From the NCBI RefSeq assembly GCF_003719825.1, contig NZ_RIBS01000002.1, positions 248,001 through 312,000 of the forward strand: DNA of 64,000 bases, read 5' to 3'. The notes beneath the pieces are model-generated. The model was not told the DNA's origin. It did no database searches and saw only the letters and a list, made by a program, of their open reading frames with translations. Below, piece after piece: positions 23,601-32,846 of this stretch. This DNA comes from Montanilutibacter psychrotolerans. Lineage in GTDB: Bacteria; Pseudomonadota; Gammaproteobacteria; Xanthomonadales; Xanthomonadaceae. A program made the translations under genes and the position numbers. Position 1 is the stretch's first letter. Every line of letters starts with the position of its first letter.

Positions 23601-25010
23601 ATGGCCACCCCTGTCAGCAAGTCCGCCAGCAAGGCGCGCACCGCCTACGTCTGCACCGAGTGCGGGGCCGATCACGGCAAATGGCAGGGGCAGTGCGCGG
23701 AGTGCGGCGCGTGGAACACGCTGAGCGAGTTCGTGGTCGAACCGGCGTCGACGGCGACCAAGGGCGGCGTGGGGGCCAGTCGGCGTTCCGGCTGGGCCGG
23801 CAAGGTGGACGCGCCGGCGGTCACTGCGCTCAAGGACTTGGGCCACAACGAGGAAGTACGCGTCAGCACCGGTATCGGCGAACTGGACCGGGTGCTGGGC
23901 GGTGGGCTGGTGCCGGGCGCTGTGGTGCTGGTGGGCGGCGATCCGGGCATCGGCAAGTCGACCCTGCTGCTGCAAGCGGTGGCGAAGATGGCCGCCGTGC
24001 TGCCGGCGCTGTACGTGACCGGCGAGGAGTCGCTGGGCCAGGTGGCCGGACGCGGCACGCGGCTGGGATTGCCGCTGGACGGCGTGCACGCGCTGGCCGA
24101 AACCGGCGTTGAGCGCATCCTCGAACACGCGGCGAAGATGCGCCCCGGGCTGATCGTCGCCGATTCGGTGCAGACGCTGTGGACCGAGGAACTCAGCGCC
24201 GCGCCGGGTTCGGTCGGCCAGGTGCGCGAAAGCGCGGCGCGTCTGGTCCGCTATGCCAAGGAGACCGGCACCGCGGTGTTCCTGGTGGGCCACGTCACCA
24301 AGGAGGGTGGCATCGCCGGGCCGCGCGTGCTGGAGCACATGGTCGACGCCGTGCTGTATTTCGAGGGCGAAAGCGGCAGCCGCTTCCGGGTGCTGCGTGC
24401 GTTCAAGAACCGGTTCGGTGCGGTCAACGAATTGGGCGTGTTCGCCATGGGCGACAAGGGCCTCAAGGAAGTTCCCAACCCGTCGGCGATCTTTCTGTCC
24501 GGCAGCCGAACGCCACAGCCGGGCAGCTGCGTGATGGTGACCCGCGAGGGCACGCGGCCGTTGCTGGTGGAAGTGCAGGCGCTGGTGGATTCCTCGCCGC
24601 TGTCCAACCCGCGACGGGTCGCGGTGGGCATGGAAGGCAACCGCCTGGCAATGCTGCTGGCGGTGCTGCACCGACACGGCGGCGTCGGCGTTGGCGACCA
24701 GGACGTGTTCGTCAACATCGTCGGCGGCATCCGCGTGCAGGAGACGGCCGCCGACCTTCCGGTGCTGCTGTCGGTGCTGTCCAGCCTGCGCGACCGGCCG
24801 CTGTCCGAGCAGACGGTGGCGTTCGGCGAGGTCGGCCTGTCGGGCGAGATCCGGCCGGTGCCCAACGGCGAGGATCGCCTCAAGGAAGCTGCCACACACG
24901 GTTTCAAGCGCGCCATCGTGGCCAAGGGCAATGCGCCCAAGTCCGGTCGCGTGGGCGACATGCAGGTGATCGCGGTGGAGCGCTTGGCCGAAGCGCTGGA
25001 GCAGGCGTAG
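23601..25010 (+). CDS. radA: DNA repair protein RadA
   Basis: A 469-residue protein, typical length. It has a C4 zinc finger near the N-terminus (CTECGADHGKWQGQCAECGAW in pieces, residues about 13-35), a RecA-like ATPase with Walker A GDPGIGKST near residue 113, the RadA motif KNRFG near residue 270, and a Lon-like C-terminal domain. It helps process recombination intermediates by driving branch migration. The ATG at 23601 or an in-frame GTG at 23595 can start it; neither has a strong ribosome-binding site. Confidence 0.95.
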   Translation: MATPVSKSASKARTAYVCTECGADHGKWQGQCAECGAWNTLSEFVVEPASTATKGGVGASRRSGWAGKVDAPAVTALKDLGHNEEVRVSTGIGELDRVLGGGLVPGAVVLVGGDPGIGKSTLLLQAVAKMAAVLPALYVTGEESLGQVAGRGTRLGLPLDGVHALAETGVERILEHAAKMRPGLIVADSVQTLWTEELSAAPGSVGQVRESAARLVRYAKETGTAVFLVGHVTKEGGIAGPRVLEHMVDAVLYFEGESGSRFRVLRAFKNRFGAVNELGVFAMGDKGLKEVPNPSAIFLSGSRTPQPGSCVMVTREGTRPLLVEVQALVDSSPLSNPRRVAVGMEGNRLAMLLAVLHRHGGVGVGDQDVFVNIVGGIRVQETAADLPVLLSVLSSLRDRPLSEQTVAFGEVGLSGEIRPVPNGEDRLKEAATHGFKRAIVAKGNAPKSGRVGDMQVIAVERLAEALEQA

Positions 25011-25182
25011 GCGGTGCCGCGGGCCGCGGCGCGCGTTGCGCATGGCGGGGCAGGGCGAGACGATCGGGTGACCACGACGCAAGCCGCTCCTGCGAAGCTA
25101 TCGCGAGCGCGACGGTCATGCGCGCGGTGTGCGCGTCGTCGGTGACTTGCCTGCCGCGTCGCTGCCGCGCAGATTGGCGGGA

Positions 25183-25773
25183 ATGAACGACACCCTTGCA
25201 CCCGCGCGAGCGGGCGATGCCTTCGCCCGGATCGTCTCGATCGTCTTGCACCCGTTCGCGGTGTTTGCCGCGCTGGCGATGATCGCCACGATCGTGCTGG
25301 CTCCGACGGCGTGGCCACGCACGTTGGTGGGCATGACGGTGGTGATTGCCGTGGTGTGGGGATTCATCTGGCAACGTCGGCGATCCGGGCGCTGGGGCAC
25401 CGTGGATGCATCGCACCCGCGCGAACGACCGGCGTTGTACGCCGTGGTGTTGCTGCTGTTGGCGGGCTACTGGTGGTGGACGCGCGGCAGCGTCGCGCCA
25501 TTGGCGCAGGGCGTGTTGGCCGTGGTGGCCATGCTGTGCGTGGCGGCGTTGTTGAACCGCTGGATCAAGTTGTCGCTGCACATGGCCAGCCTGGCCTACG
25601 CGGGAGTCACGCTGCTGTCGCTGTACGTGCCGGCGGCGGTGGTCGCGCTGGGGATGTTGCCGCTATTGGCGTGGGCAAGGCTGCGCATGCGCCGGCACAC
25701 GCCAGGCGAAGTGCTGGCTGGGTGCGCGTTGGGCGTGGCGGCGGCGGTTGCGCTGAGGTTGCTGGCGCGCTGA
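25183..25773 (+). CDS. PAP2-like integral membrane phosphatase
   Basis: A 196-residue membrane protein with about five to six hydrophobic segments. The C-terminal half has the PAP2 pattern: LNRWIKLSLHMASLAYAG and later RLRMRRHTPGEVLAGCALG, where the histidine and the glutamate stand in for the usual SGH and SRxxxxxHxxxD sites. Such proteins dephosphorylate lipid phosphates in the membrane. The classic residues are not all present, so activity is uncertain. GCGGGA precedes the ATG. Confidence 0.7.
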   Translation: MNDTLAPARAGDAFARIVSIVLHPFAVFAALAMIATIVLAPTAWPRTLVGMTVVIAVVWGFIWQRRRSGRWGTVDASHPRERPALYAVVLLLLAGYWWWTRGSVAPLAQGVLAVVAMLCVAALLNRWIKLSLHMASLAYAGVTLLSLYVPAAVVALGMLPLLAWARLRMRRHTPGEVLAGCALGVAAAVALRLLAR

Positions 25774-25849
25774 TGGGCGGTGGGTGACGCGATCGGCGAA
25801 AGCGCGATCGGCAAGAGGCTCCACCTGCGCCGGTGCCCCCGGCCAGAGG

Positions 25850-26722
25850 TCAGACGGCGAACACCACCGTCCGTTGCCCGTTGAGCAGGATCCGATCGTC
25901 GAGGTAGCAGCGCAGCGCCTGGGCCAGCACGCGTCGCTCGATGTCGCGGCCGATGCGGATGAGGTCGGCCGGCGTGTCGTGATGGCTGACCCGCTGCGTG
26001 TCCTGCTCGATGATCGGGCCTTCGTCGAGATCGGCGGTGACGAAGTGCGCCGTCGCGCCGATCAGCTTGACCCCGCGCGCGTGCGCGTGGTGATACGGGC
26101 GGGCGCCCTTGAAGCCGGGCAGGAACGAGTGGTGGATGTTGATGCAGCGCCCGGCCAGCCGCTCCACCAGCGGTGCCGACAGCACCTGCATGTAGCGCGC
26201 CAGCACCACCAATTCGGTGCCGGTCTGCTCGATCAGCGCCAGCAGCTGCGCCTCCTGCGCGGCCTTGTCGTGCTTTGCCACGGGCAGGTGGTGAAAGGGA
26301 ACATCGCCCAGGTCGATGTGGCGGTACGTCTCGCGCGGGTGGTTGGCGACGATGCCGGTGATGTCCATCTGCAGCTCGCCGATGCGCCAGCGGTAAAGCA
26401 GGTCGGCCAGGCAGTGGTCGAACTTGGATGCCAGCAGCATCACCCGGCGCCGCTGCGAGCGGTCGCGCAGCGTCCAGTGCATGTCGAACCGCTGCGCCAG
26501 CGTTTCCATGCCGGAGAAAAGGCCGTTGGGCGATGCATTTGCCTCCGACTGCGCGAACACCGTGCGCATGAAGAACCGGTCGGTTTCCAGGTCGTTGTAC
26601 TGCTGCGACTCGAGGATGTTGCCGCCGTTCTCGAACAGATGGCCGGTGACGGCGTTGACGATACCGGGGCGGTCGGGGCACGACAGGGTCAGTACGTACT
26701 GGGAGTGCGACATCGTCGACAT
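25850..26722 (-). CDS. purU: Formyltetrahydrofolate deformylase PurU
   Basis: A 290-residue protein with an N-terminal ACT domain ([21 protein letters not shown]) and a C-terminal formyl-hydrolase domain of the GART type, with [33 protein letters not shown] (in parts) carrying the active-site histidine and [12 protein letters not shown]-like aspartate. It hydrolyses 10-formyltetrahydrofolate to tetrahydrofolate and formate, balancing the one-carbon pool. Starts at 26722 or 26713 are both possible; no good ribosome-binding site separates them. It stands downstream of the efflux operon, on the same strand. Confidence 0.9.
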   Translation of the reverse strand: MSTMSHSQYVLTLSCPDRPGIVNAVTGHLFENGGNILESQQYNDLETDRFFMRTVFAQSEANASPNGLFSGMETLAQRFDMHWTLRDRSQRRRVMLLASKFDHCLADLLYRWRIGELQMDITGIVANHPRETYRHIDLGDVPFHHLPVAKHDKAAQEAQLLALIEQTGTELVVLARYMQVLSAPLVERLAGRCINIHHSFLPGFKGARPYHHAHARGVKLIGATAHFVTADLDEGPIIEQDTQRVSHHDTPADLIRIGRDIERRVLAQALRCYLDDRILLNGQRTVVFAV

Positions 26723-26833
26723 CGGCTGAGGCGTGGCCCCGCAATGTACATCGCCGCCCACCGTTTTCATCTGATCGACAACGGCGTCTGCGCCAAGCAC
26801 GGTCGACCCGTGGTCCACCGCCGGGCTGGCTGC

Positions 26834-28393
26834 TCAGTGCCCGCCCGCCGCGGCGCCGCCCACCTTGGCCGCGAACGGCGGCCTGGCGAACCAGACGAAC
26901 ACGATCACCAGCAGGAACAGGATGCCGAGCAGGTGGAAGACCTCGTTGAAGCCGATCTGCCACGCCTGCTGCGCGATCAGCTTGTCCAGCACCATCGCGC
27001 CACGTTGCGGGTCGCCCTGGCCCAGCGTGGCCACGGTCTGTTGCACCGCCGGATCGCCGACGGTGATGTTTTCGGTCAGTCGTGCGTGGTGGATGGTGCT
27101 GCGTTGCGTCCACGCCCAGGTGGTTAGCGACGCGGCGAAGCTGCCGCCCAGCGTGCGGCAGAACGTGGCCAGCCCGGAACCGGCCGCGATCTCGTGCGGT
27201 TCCAGGTCCGACAGCAGGATGGTCAGCACCGGCATGAAGAACAGCGCCACGCCCAGGCCTTGCCACAACTGCACCAGCGCAATGTGGTCGAAGTCGACGT
27301 CGAGGTTGAAGCCGGCGCGGATGAAACTGGTGAACGCCATCGCCACGAACGCCAGGCTGGCGACCATGCGCAGGTCGAAGCGCGCCGCGTACAGGCCCAC
27401 GAACGGCGTCAGCAGCACCGGCAGGATGCCAATCGGCGCACTGGCAAAGCCCGCCCACAACGGCGTGTAGCCAAGGTTGCGCTGCAGCCAGAGCGGCACC
27501 AGCAGGCCGATGGCGAAGAACGCCGAGTACGCCAGCACCATCGCGATGGTGCCGCTGGCGAAGTTGCGGTGGCGGAACAGGCGCAGGTTGACGATGGGGT
27601 CCTTCTCGGTGAGTTCCCAGATCAGGAACACCGCCAGCGACACCACCGACACGATCGCCAGCACCACGATCTCGGTGGAGTTGAACCAGTCCTGCTCGTT
27701 GCCCAGGTCGAGCAGCGTCTGCAGCGCGCCAACGCCCAGCACCAGGGTGATCAGGCCGACGTAGTCCATCTTCGGCTTCTCCAGCTTTTCCGGGCGCCCG
27801 CGCAACTGGCTGCCCACCACGAGGCTGGCGAAGATGCCGATGGGGATGTTGATGAAGAAGATCCATTCCCAGCTGTAGTTGTCGGTGATCCACCCGCCCA
27901 GGATCGGGCCGGCGATCGGTGCGACCACCGTCACCATCGCCAGCAGCGCGATGGCCTGCCCGCGTTTGTGCGGTGGGTAGATCGAGATCAGCAGCGCCTG
28001 GGTCACCGGGTACATCGGTCCGGCGACGAAGCCCTGGATGGCGCGCGCGCCGACCAGCAAATTCATGCTGGTGGCCAGCCCGCACAGCAGCGAGGCGATC
28101 ACGAACAGCATCGTCGCCCACACGAACAGCTTGCGTTCGCCGAAGCGCCGCGTCAGGTAGCCCGTCAACGGCAGCGCGATCGCGTTGCTGACTGCAAACG
28201 AGGTGATGACCCACGTCGCCTGGCTGCTGCTGCCGCCGAGGTTGCCGGCGATGGTGGGCAGCGACACGTTGGCAATGGTGATGTCGAGCACCTGCATGAA
28301 CGACGCCAGCGCCAGGCCGAGCGTGGTCAACGCGATGTTGGGCGGCCGGAAGCCTGCCTGCGGCGCGGCGGGAGTGTTATCGGGTGAGGACAT
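26834..28393 (-). CDS. emrB: DHA2 family multidrug efflux MFS transporter (EmrB-like)
   Basis: A 519-residue inner-membrane protein with about 14 membrane segments, the DHA2 family length. Visible marks are the motif LDITIANVSLPTIAG after the first segment, GYLTRRFGERK (motif A) and the motif C-like APIAGPILGGWI. It exports drugs with proton antiport through a tripartite complex with EmrA and the outer-membrane channel encoded upstream in the same operon. The substrates are not known. Confidence 0.9.
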   Translation of the reverse strand: MSSPDNTPAAPQAGFRPPNIALTTLGLALASFMQVLDITIANVSLPTIAGNLGGSSSQATWVITSFAVSNAIALPLTGYLTRRFGERKLFVWATMLFVIASLLCGLATSMNLLVGARAIQGFVAGPMYPVTQALLISIYPPHKRGQAIALLAMVTVVAPIAGPILGGWITDNYSWEWIFFINIPIGIFASLVVGSQLRGRPEKLEKPKMDYVGLITLVLGVGALQTLLDLGNEQDWFNSTEIVVLAIVSVVSLAVFLIWELTEKDPIVNLRLFRHRNFASGTIAMVLAYSAFFAIGLLVPLWLQRNLGYTPLWAGFASAPIGILPVLLTPFVGLYAARFDLRMVASLAFVAMAFTSFIRAGFNLDVDFDHIALVQLWQGLGVALFFMPVLTILLSDLEPHEIAAGSGLATFCRTLGGSFAASLTTWAWTQRSTIHHARLTENITVGDPAVQQTVATLGQGDPQRGAMVLDKLIAQQAWQIGFNEVFHLLGILFLLVIVFVWFARPPFAAKVGGAAAGGH

Positions 28394-28544
28394 CGGAGAG
28401 CCTGTGCAATGGCGTGGCGCGGCACGCGACACCGGGAGCCCGGGGGCGGCGGAGCGCCTTTCCCGGGCTACGGTTTGTCGGTGGCGCGGCGAGAAGGTCG
28501 GTCATGGCCTGGCACGGGGGGATGCGTGGCGACCGCTGCCTTGC

Positions 28545-29735
28545 TCAGCCGCGGCCACCGGCCAGGTTGTCGCCGATCACGGCGTCGATCAGCGCATCGG
28601 CGTCGGACAGCTGGCGGGCATACGCATCCGTGCTCAGTACCGGCTTGCCGCTGCTCGCACTGGCCAGCGCGGCGCCGCTCTGGTCACGGATGGTGACGTC
28701 GGCGTGCATGCTCAGGCCCAGGCGCAGCGGGTGCCCGGCCAACTGCCGGGCATCGAGTTCGATGCGGACCGGAACGCGCTGCACGATCTTGATCCAGTTG
28801 CCGCTGGCATTCTGCGCCGGCAGCAGCGAAAAGGCGCTGCCAGTGCCGAGCCCGAGGCTGGCCACGTGCCCGTCGAACCGGATGTCGTCGCCATACAGGT
28901 CGGCATGCAGTTCCACCGGTTGGCCAATGCGCATCGTGGCGAGCTGGGTTTCCTTGAAGTTGGCTTCCACCCACACCTGTTCCAGCGGGATCACCGTCAT
29001 CAAGGTGGCACCCGGCTGCACACGCTGGCCGAGTTGCACGCTGCGCTTGGCGACGTGGCCCGACACGGGTGCGACGATCGCCGAACGCTGCAGGTTGAGG
29101 TAGGCCTGGCGAAGCTGTGCGGCGGCCGCCTTGACCTGTGGTTGGTTGCCCACGGAAGTCGCATCGACCAAGGCGCGGTTGCGCGACAGATTGCCGCGTG
29201 CCGACGACAGCGCGGCCTCGGCCGAGGCCAATTGGTCGCGCGCATGATTCAGCTCTTCGGCCGACACCGCGCCGCCGGCCACCAGGCCCTGGCGGCGCTG
29301 CACGTCAGCGCGCGCCTGCTGCACGGCAACCTGGCGCACGGCGAGGTCGGCCTGGCCGACGTCGACGGCGCTGTACAGACCGCGCACCTGGCGCACGGTG
29401 CCGGCCAGGTTGGCGACCGCCTGTTCGTAGGCGACCTTGGCGTCGTTGGGGTCGAGCTGCACCAGCACCTGGCCGGCGGCGACCTTCATGCCGTCCTCGG
29501 CCGCGATGCTGACCACGGTGCCGCTGGTCTGCGGGGTGATCGCGACGACGTTGCCCTGTACGTAGGCGTCATCGGTGGCCTCGTGCCAGCGTGCGACCAG
29601 CAGGTACCACGCCGCCCACGCGATGGAGGCGGCAACGATGACGGCCAGCAGGATCAACAGTGCGAGGCGGCGCTTCGTGTTGGGTTGCGGCGCGACGGCG
29701 GCGGTGGCCGCGTTCGGATTGATTTCGGTGGTCAT
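28545..29735 (-). CDS. emrA: HlyD/EmrA family efflux adaptor
   Basis: A 396-residue membrane-fusion protein: a short cytoplasmic N-terminus, one membrane segment (residues about 22-46), then the biotinyl-lipoyl-like half VQGNVVAITPQTSGTV, a long helical hairpin (about residues 95-205) and the second half IVAPVSGHVAKRSVQLGQ. It links the MFS pump to the outer-membrane channel. It lies between the channel and pump genes, with about 30 and 150 bp gaps. Confidence 0.9.
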   Translation of the reverse strand: MTTEINPNAATAAVAPQPNTKRRLALLILLAVIVAASIAWAAWYLLVARWHEATDDAYVQGNVVAITPQTSGTVVSIAAEDGMKVAAGQVLVQLDPNDAKVAYEQAVANLAGTVRQVRGLYSAVDVGQADLAVRQVAVQQARADVQRRQGLVAGGAVSAEELNHARDQLASAEAALSSARGNLSRNRALVDATSVGNQPQVKAAAAQLRQAYLNLQRSAIVAPVSGHVAKRSVQLGQRVQPGATLMTVIPLEQVWVEANFKETQLATMRIGQPVELHADLYGDDIRFDGHVASLGLGTGSAFSLLPAQNASGNWIKIVQRVPVRIELDARQLAGHPLRLGLSMHADVTIRDQSGAALASASSGKPVLSTDAYARQLSDADALIDAVIGDNLAGGRG

Positions 29736-29765
29736 GGCGGTGCGGCCGTAAGGGAGAGGAGCGAA

Positions 29766-31331
29766 TCAGAGAGGGGCGGCGGGCTGGGCCTGCGCCGGCG
29801 TGCGCTGCGCGGTGTTGGCGTCGCTGGCGGGCGGCACGTCGACGGCCGCCGGCGCGACCGGCTGCAGACCGCCGCCGAGTGCGCGGTCCAGATCGATCGC
29901 GGCAAGCAGCCGTTGCGCGCGCAGCACGGTGCGCTGCTGCTCCAGTTGCAGCAGCGGCCGCTGCGCGACGAGGACATCGAGCTGGGTGCCCAATCCGGCG
30001 CGGTAGCGGGTTGTTGCGAGCTGGTGCGCGGCCGCCGCGGCGTCGCGGGCCCGATCGGCCGAGGCGATCTGGGCATCCAGCGAACGCGCCGACTGCACGG
30101 CGTCGGTGACCTCGCGCAGGGCGGCGACCACGCTCTGGTTGTAGTCCGCCACGGCAAGGTCGTAGGCGGCATCGCTGCGGGCGAGCTGGTTGCGCAGGCG
30201 GCCGCCGTCGAAGATCGGCAGGCTGATCGCTGGCCCGCCCTGGGCGAGCGCGGCGTCGCGGCTGAAGAGGTCGCCCAGGTTGCCGGCGGCGATGCCCACC
30301 AGCGCGCTGAGATTGATCGACGGGTAGAACTCGGCCTTGCTCGCCTTGATGCCCTGCGACGCGGCTTCGACACGCCAGCGCGCGGCAACGACATCGGGAC
30401 GGTGACCAAGCAGTTCGCTGGGCAGCATCGAAGGCAGGGTCGGTGAGGCGGCACTCGACAGTGCCGGCCTGGCAATCTCGAGGCCGCGGTCCGGGCCTTT
30501 GCCCAGCAGCGCGGCGATGGCGTTGCGCGCCGATTCGATCTGCTGCCGTGCGGCCTGCGCCTGCAGCTCGGCGGCGGCGACGGTGCTTTGCGCTGCGCGG
30601 ATCTGCATCTGGTTGTCGAGGCCGGCCTTGACGCGCTGCTGGCCCAGATCGAGCCATCGGCTGGCACGCTGCCTCTCGGCAATCGCCACCGCTTCGGCAT
30701 CGTGCGCCTGGGCGAGCGCGACGTAAGCGCCGGCGATGTTCGACGACAACGCCAGGCGCGCCGCCTGCGCATCCACTTCGGCGGCGCGCGCTTGGCCCAG
30801 CGCTGCCTGCCAGCGGGCGCGATGACCGCCCCAGAGGTCGGGACTGAAGGCCAGGTTGAGGCCGATCAGGCCCACGCCGCGGTATTCGCCGCCGATGGGT
30901 TCGGGCGCCACGGATTCGGGAATCAGCACGCCGGAATACTGCGCCGTGGCGCCGACGGTGGGCTTACGCGCGGCGTCGGCGAGTCCGGCCTGGGCAACGG
31001 CCTGGCGCGCGCGCGCGTCGGCGGCGTCAAGGCTCGGGGCGCCGGCCAGCGCTTCGTCGATCAGGGCATCCAGCTGCGGATCGCCAAGCGTCCGCCACCA
31101 CGCCTGAGGCGGGAAATCGGCGTCGGAGAAGGACGCTTTGTCCAGGCTGTGCCGGCTGGCCAGGCCGTCGACATCGAGCAGCTGTCCTTCGGGAGCAAGG
31201 CCACCGGTGCTGGCGCAGCCGGCAAGGATCAGGCCCACGGCGATCGCCGCGAGAACCGTGCTGGCGCGGCGGCGATAGCCGCCCGTCGTGGCGCGCGGCA
31301 TGGCGGCGCGCCCGGAGTCGGAGGGAGTCAT
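29766..31331 (-). CDS. NodT family outer-membrane efflux lipoprotein
   Basis: A 521-residue outer-membrane channel of the RND/EmrAB type. It has a signal sequence with a lipobox (LILAGC, cysteine near residue 39), and two repeats of long helices and strands with RARQAVAQAGLADAARKPTV and SYNL-like parts (EFYPSINLSAL). It forms the outer-membrane trimer of the tripartite pump. The C-terminus is proline and alanine rich. The start is 3 bases after the MarR stop codon. Confidence 0.9.
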   Translation of the reverse strand: MTPSDSGRAAMPRATTGGYRRRASTVLAAIAVGLILAGCASTGGLAPEGQLLDVDGLASRHSLDKASFSDADFPPQAWWRTLGDPQLDALIDEALAGAPSLDAADARARQAVAQAGLADAARKPTVGATAQYSGVLIPESVAPEPIGGEYRGVGLIGLNLAFSPDLWGGHRARWQAALGQARAAEVDAQAARLALSSNIAGAYVALAQAHDAEAVAIAERQRASRWLDLGQQRVKAGLDNQMQIRAAQSTVAAAELQAQAARQQIESARNAIAALLGKGPDRGLEIARPALSSAASPTLPSMLPSELLGHRPDVVAARWRVEAASQGIKASKAEFYPSINLSALVGIAAGNLGDLFSRDAALAQGGPAISLPIFDGGRLRNQLARSDAAYDLAVADYNQSVVAALREVTDAVQSARSLDAQIASADRARDAAAAAHQLATTRYRAGLGTQLDVLVAQRPLLQLEQQRTVLRAQRLLAAIDLDRALGGGLQPVAPAAVDVPPASDANTAQRTPAQAQPAAPL

Positions 31332-31334
31332 GGC

Positions 31335-31796
31335 TCAGGAACCGGAAGAAGTGAGGTTGTCGCGCACCTGCGTCAGCAGGCGGGCGAGCTGGTCGCGATC
31401 GGCGTCGCTCATGCCGGCAGTGGCGAGTTCGCGGATGCGCTGGCCGCAATGGTGGATGTCGTTCCAGATCGCCACGCCGGCATCCGTCAGATGGATGTGC
31501 AGGGCGCGGCGATCCGCCGGGTTGGCCAAGCGGGTGACGATGCCTTTGGCTTGCAGCTTGTCCAGCAGGCGCGTCATCGCGCCGGGGTTGAGCTGCGCGA
31601 CGCGGGCCAGGTCGGTGACGCTGGCCTCCCCCTCGGACAGGCGCTTGAGGGTGATGTACTGGCTGAAATTGAGGTCGTGGCCGGCGGCCGCCAGCTCGCC
31701 CTCCATTTGCGACCAGAACGCGGCGCGGATCTCGCGCAGCAACAGGGCCAGGGACGAGCCGCCGCAGGTGGCGGAAACGGGGGGCTGGGTGTTCAT
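31335..31796 (-). CDS. MarR family transcriptional regulator
   Basis: A 153-residue winged-helix protein. The core is FSQYITLKRLSEGEASVTDLARVAQLNPGAMTRLLDKLQ (in parts, residues about 45-85) and the wing KGIVTRLANPADRRALHIHLT. It is the first gene of the efflux operon, and a palindrome lies directly upstream, so it is probably a substrate-relieved repressor of itself and the pump genes. The Met at 31796 is chosen over an upstream start at 31823, because the -10 box at 31805-31810 lies between them. Confidence 0.85.
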   Translation of the reverse strand: MNTQPPVSATCGGSSLALLLREIRAAFWSQMEGELAAAGHDLNFSQYITLKRLSEGEASVTDLARVAQLNPGAMTRLLDKLQAKGIVTRLANPADRRALHIHLTDAGVAIWNDIHHCGQRIRELATAGMSDADRDQLARLLTQVRDNLTSSGS

Positions 31797-31804
31797 GGCG
31801 GCGC

Positions 31805-31849
31805 AATATCCTCGCCTGCGCAATATTTGTCAATGCAACTATTGTTGCA
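31805..31849 (-). promoter_or_regulatory. Promoter and MarR-type operator of the efflux operon
   Basis: On the minus strand a -35 box TTGACA (31833-31828) and a -10 box GATATT (31810-31805) are 17 bases apart. Directly upstream of the -35 is a perfect palindrome, TGCAAC-TATT-GTTGCA (31834-31849), a likely MarR site placed to control the promoter. Confidence 0.65.
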
Positions 31850-31903
31850 GCAGTGAAACAGCCGGTTCCATCCGGCACGCCTGGCTGAACAGGGTCAAAG
31901 GGT

Positions 31904-32695
31904 TCAGGGGGTGCGGTGCAGCACCAGCTCGACCACGAACTTGCTGCCGAAGAACGCCAGCACCAGCAGGCCCATGGCCACCAGCGTCCAGCGCACGGCC
32001 ATCGCGCCGCGCCAGCCATAGCGCCAGCGACCGAGCAGCAGGGCGCCGAACGCGAGCCACGACATCACGCTCAGCACGGTCTTGTGCACGAGGTGCTGGG
32101 CGAACATGTCCTCGACGAACAGCGCGCCGGTGAGCAGCGTGGCGGCCAGCAACACGAAGCCGACCGTGATCGTGCGAAACAGCAGCGATTCCAGCTCGAC
32201 CAGCGGCGGCATCGCACGCAGCCAGCGATGGAACTCGCGCCGGCGCAGTGCGCGCTCCTGCAGCCACAACATCACGGCGAACAACGCGGCGACCGCGAGG
32301 GTGGCGTAGCCGAGCAGGGCAAACCAGGCGTGCAGCTGCAGACGCCAGTCAAGCGGCGCGCCGTCGGTGTGGCCGTAACCCTGGTACGCGGCCAACACGA
32401 TCGCCGCCAGCGGAAACACCACCACGCCCAGCGCGGCCATGCGTCCGGAGGCGCCCACCACGGTCGTCAGCGCCGCCATGCCCAGGCCGACCAGAGACAG
32501 CGCGGCGAACATGTGCAGGTCGGTCGATCCGGTGTGTCGCCACGCCAGCACGTGCGCGCTGCCGTGCAGCAGCACTGCGACGATCGCCGGCAGCAGCCAG
32601 CCACGTCCGCGTCCGGGCGGTTCGCGCCGGACCTGGGCGATCAGCAGCGCGGCGGCAGCGAGGTAGAGGAGGCAGGCGATGAGAACGATTGTCAT
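31904..32695 (-). CDS. CcsA/YpjD-like cytochrome c assembly membrane protein
   Basis: A 263-residue membrane protein with eight or so hydrophobic segments. It has the HLL-type pattern of cytochrome c assembly (CcmC/CcsA) proteins: conserved histidines near residues 44 and 62, WRLQLHAWFALLGYATLAVAALFAVM, and HLVHKTVLSVMSWLAFGALLLGRW. A YpjD-like gene divergent from ffh is a familiar arrangement. Whether this copy handles haem is not established. The start Met at 32695 follows a minus-strand leader shared with ffh. Confidence 0.75.
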   Translation of the reverse strand: MTIVLIACLLYLAAAALLIAQVRREPPGRGRGWLLPAIVAVLLHGSAHVLAWRHTGSTDLHMFAALSLVGLGMAALTTVVGASGRMAALGVVVFPLAAIVLAAYQGYGHTDGAPLDWRLQLHAWFALLGYATLAVAALFAVMLWLQERALRRREFHRWLRAMPPLVELESLLFRTITVGFVLLAATLLTGALFVEDMFAQHLVHKTVLSVMSWLAFGALLLGRWRYGWRGAMAVRWTLVAMGLLVLAFFGSKFVVELVLHRTP

Positions 32696-32846
32696 CGGGC
32701 CAGTGTGGCATAGCCCGCGCCCGCTTCGGCGCCGCGTCGCGACACCACCGCATCGGCCTGGCGGCTGCCACGCGGGCACGGCAAGTCCCCGCGGGTGCCG
32801 GGCTATACTTCGCGCCCGCTATCGCACGCCCCGCCGGCCACACTCC

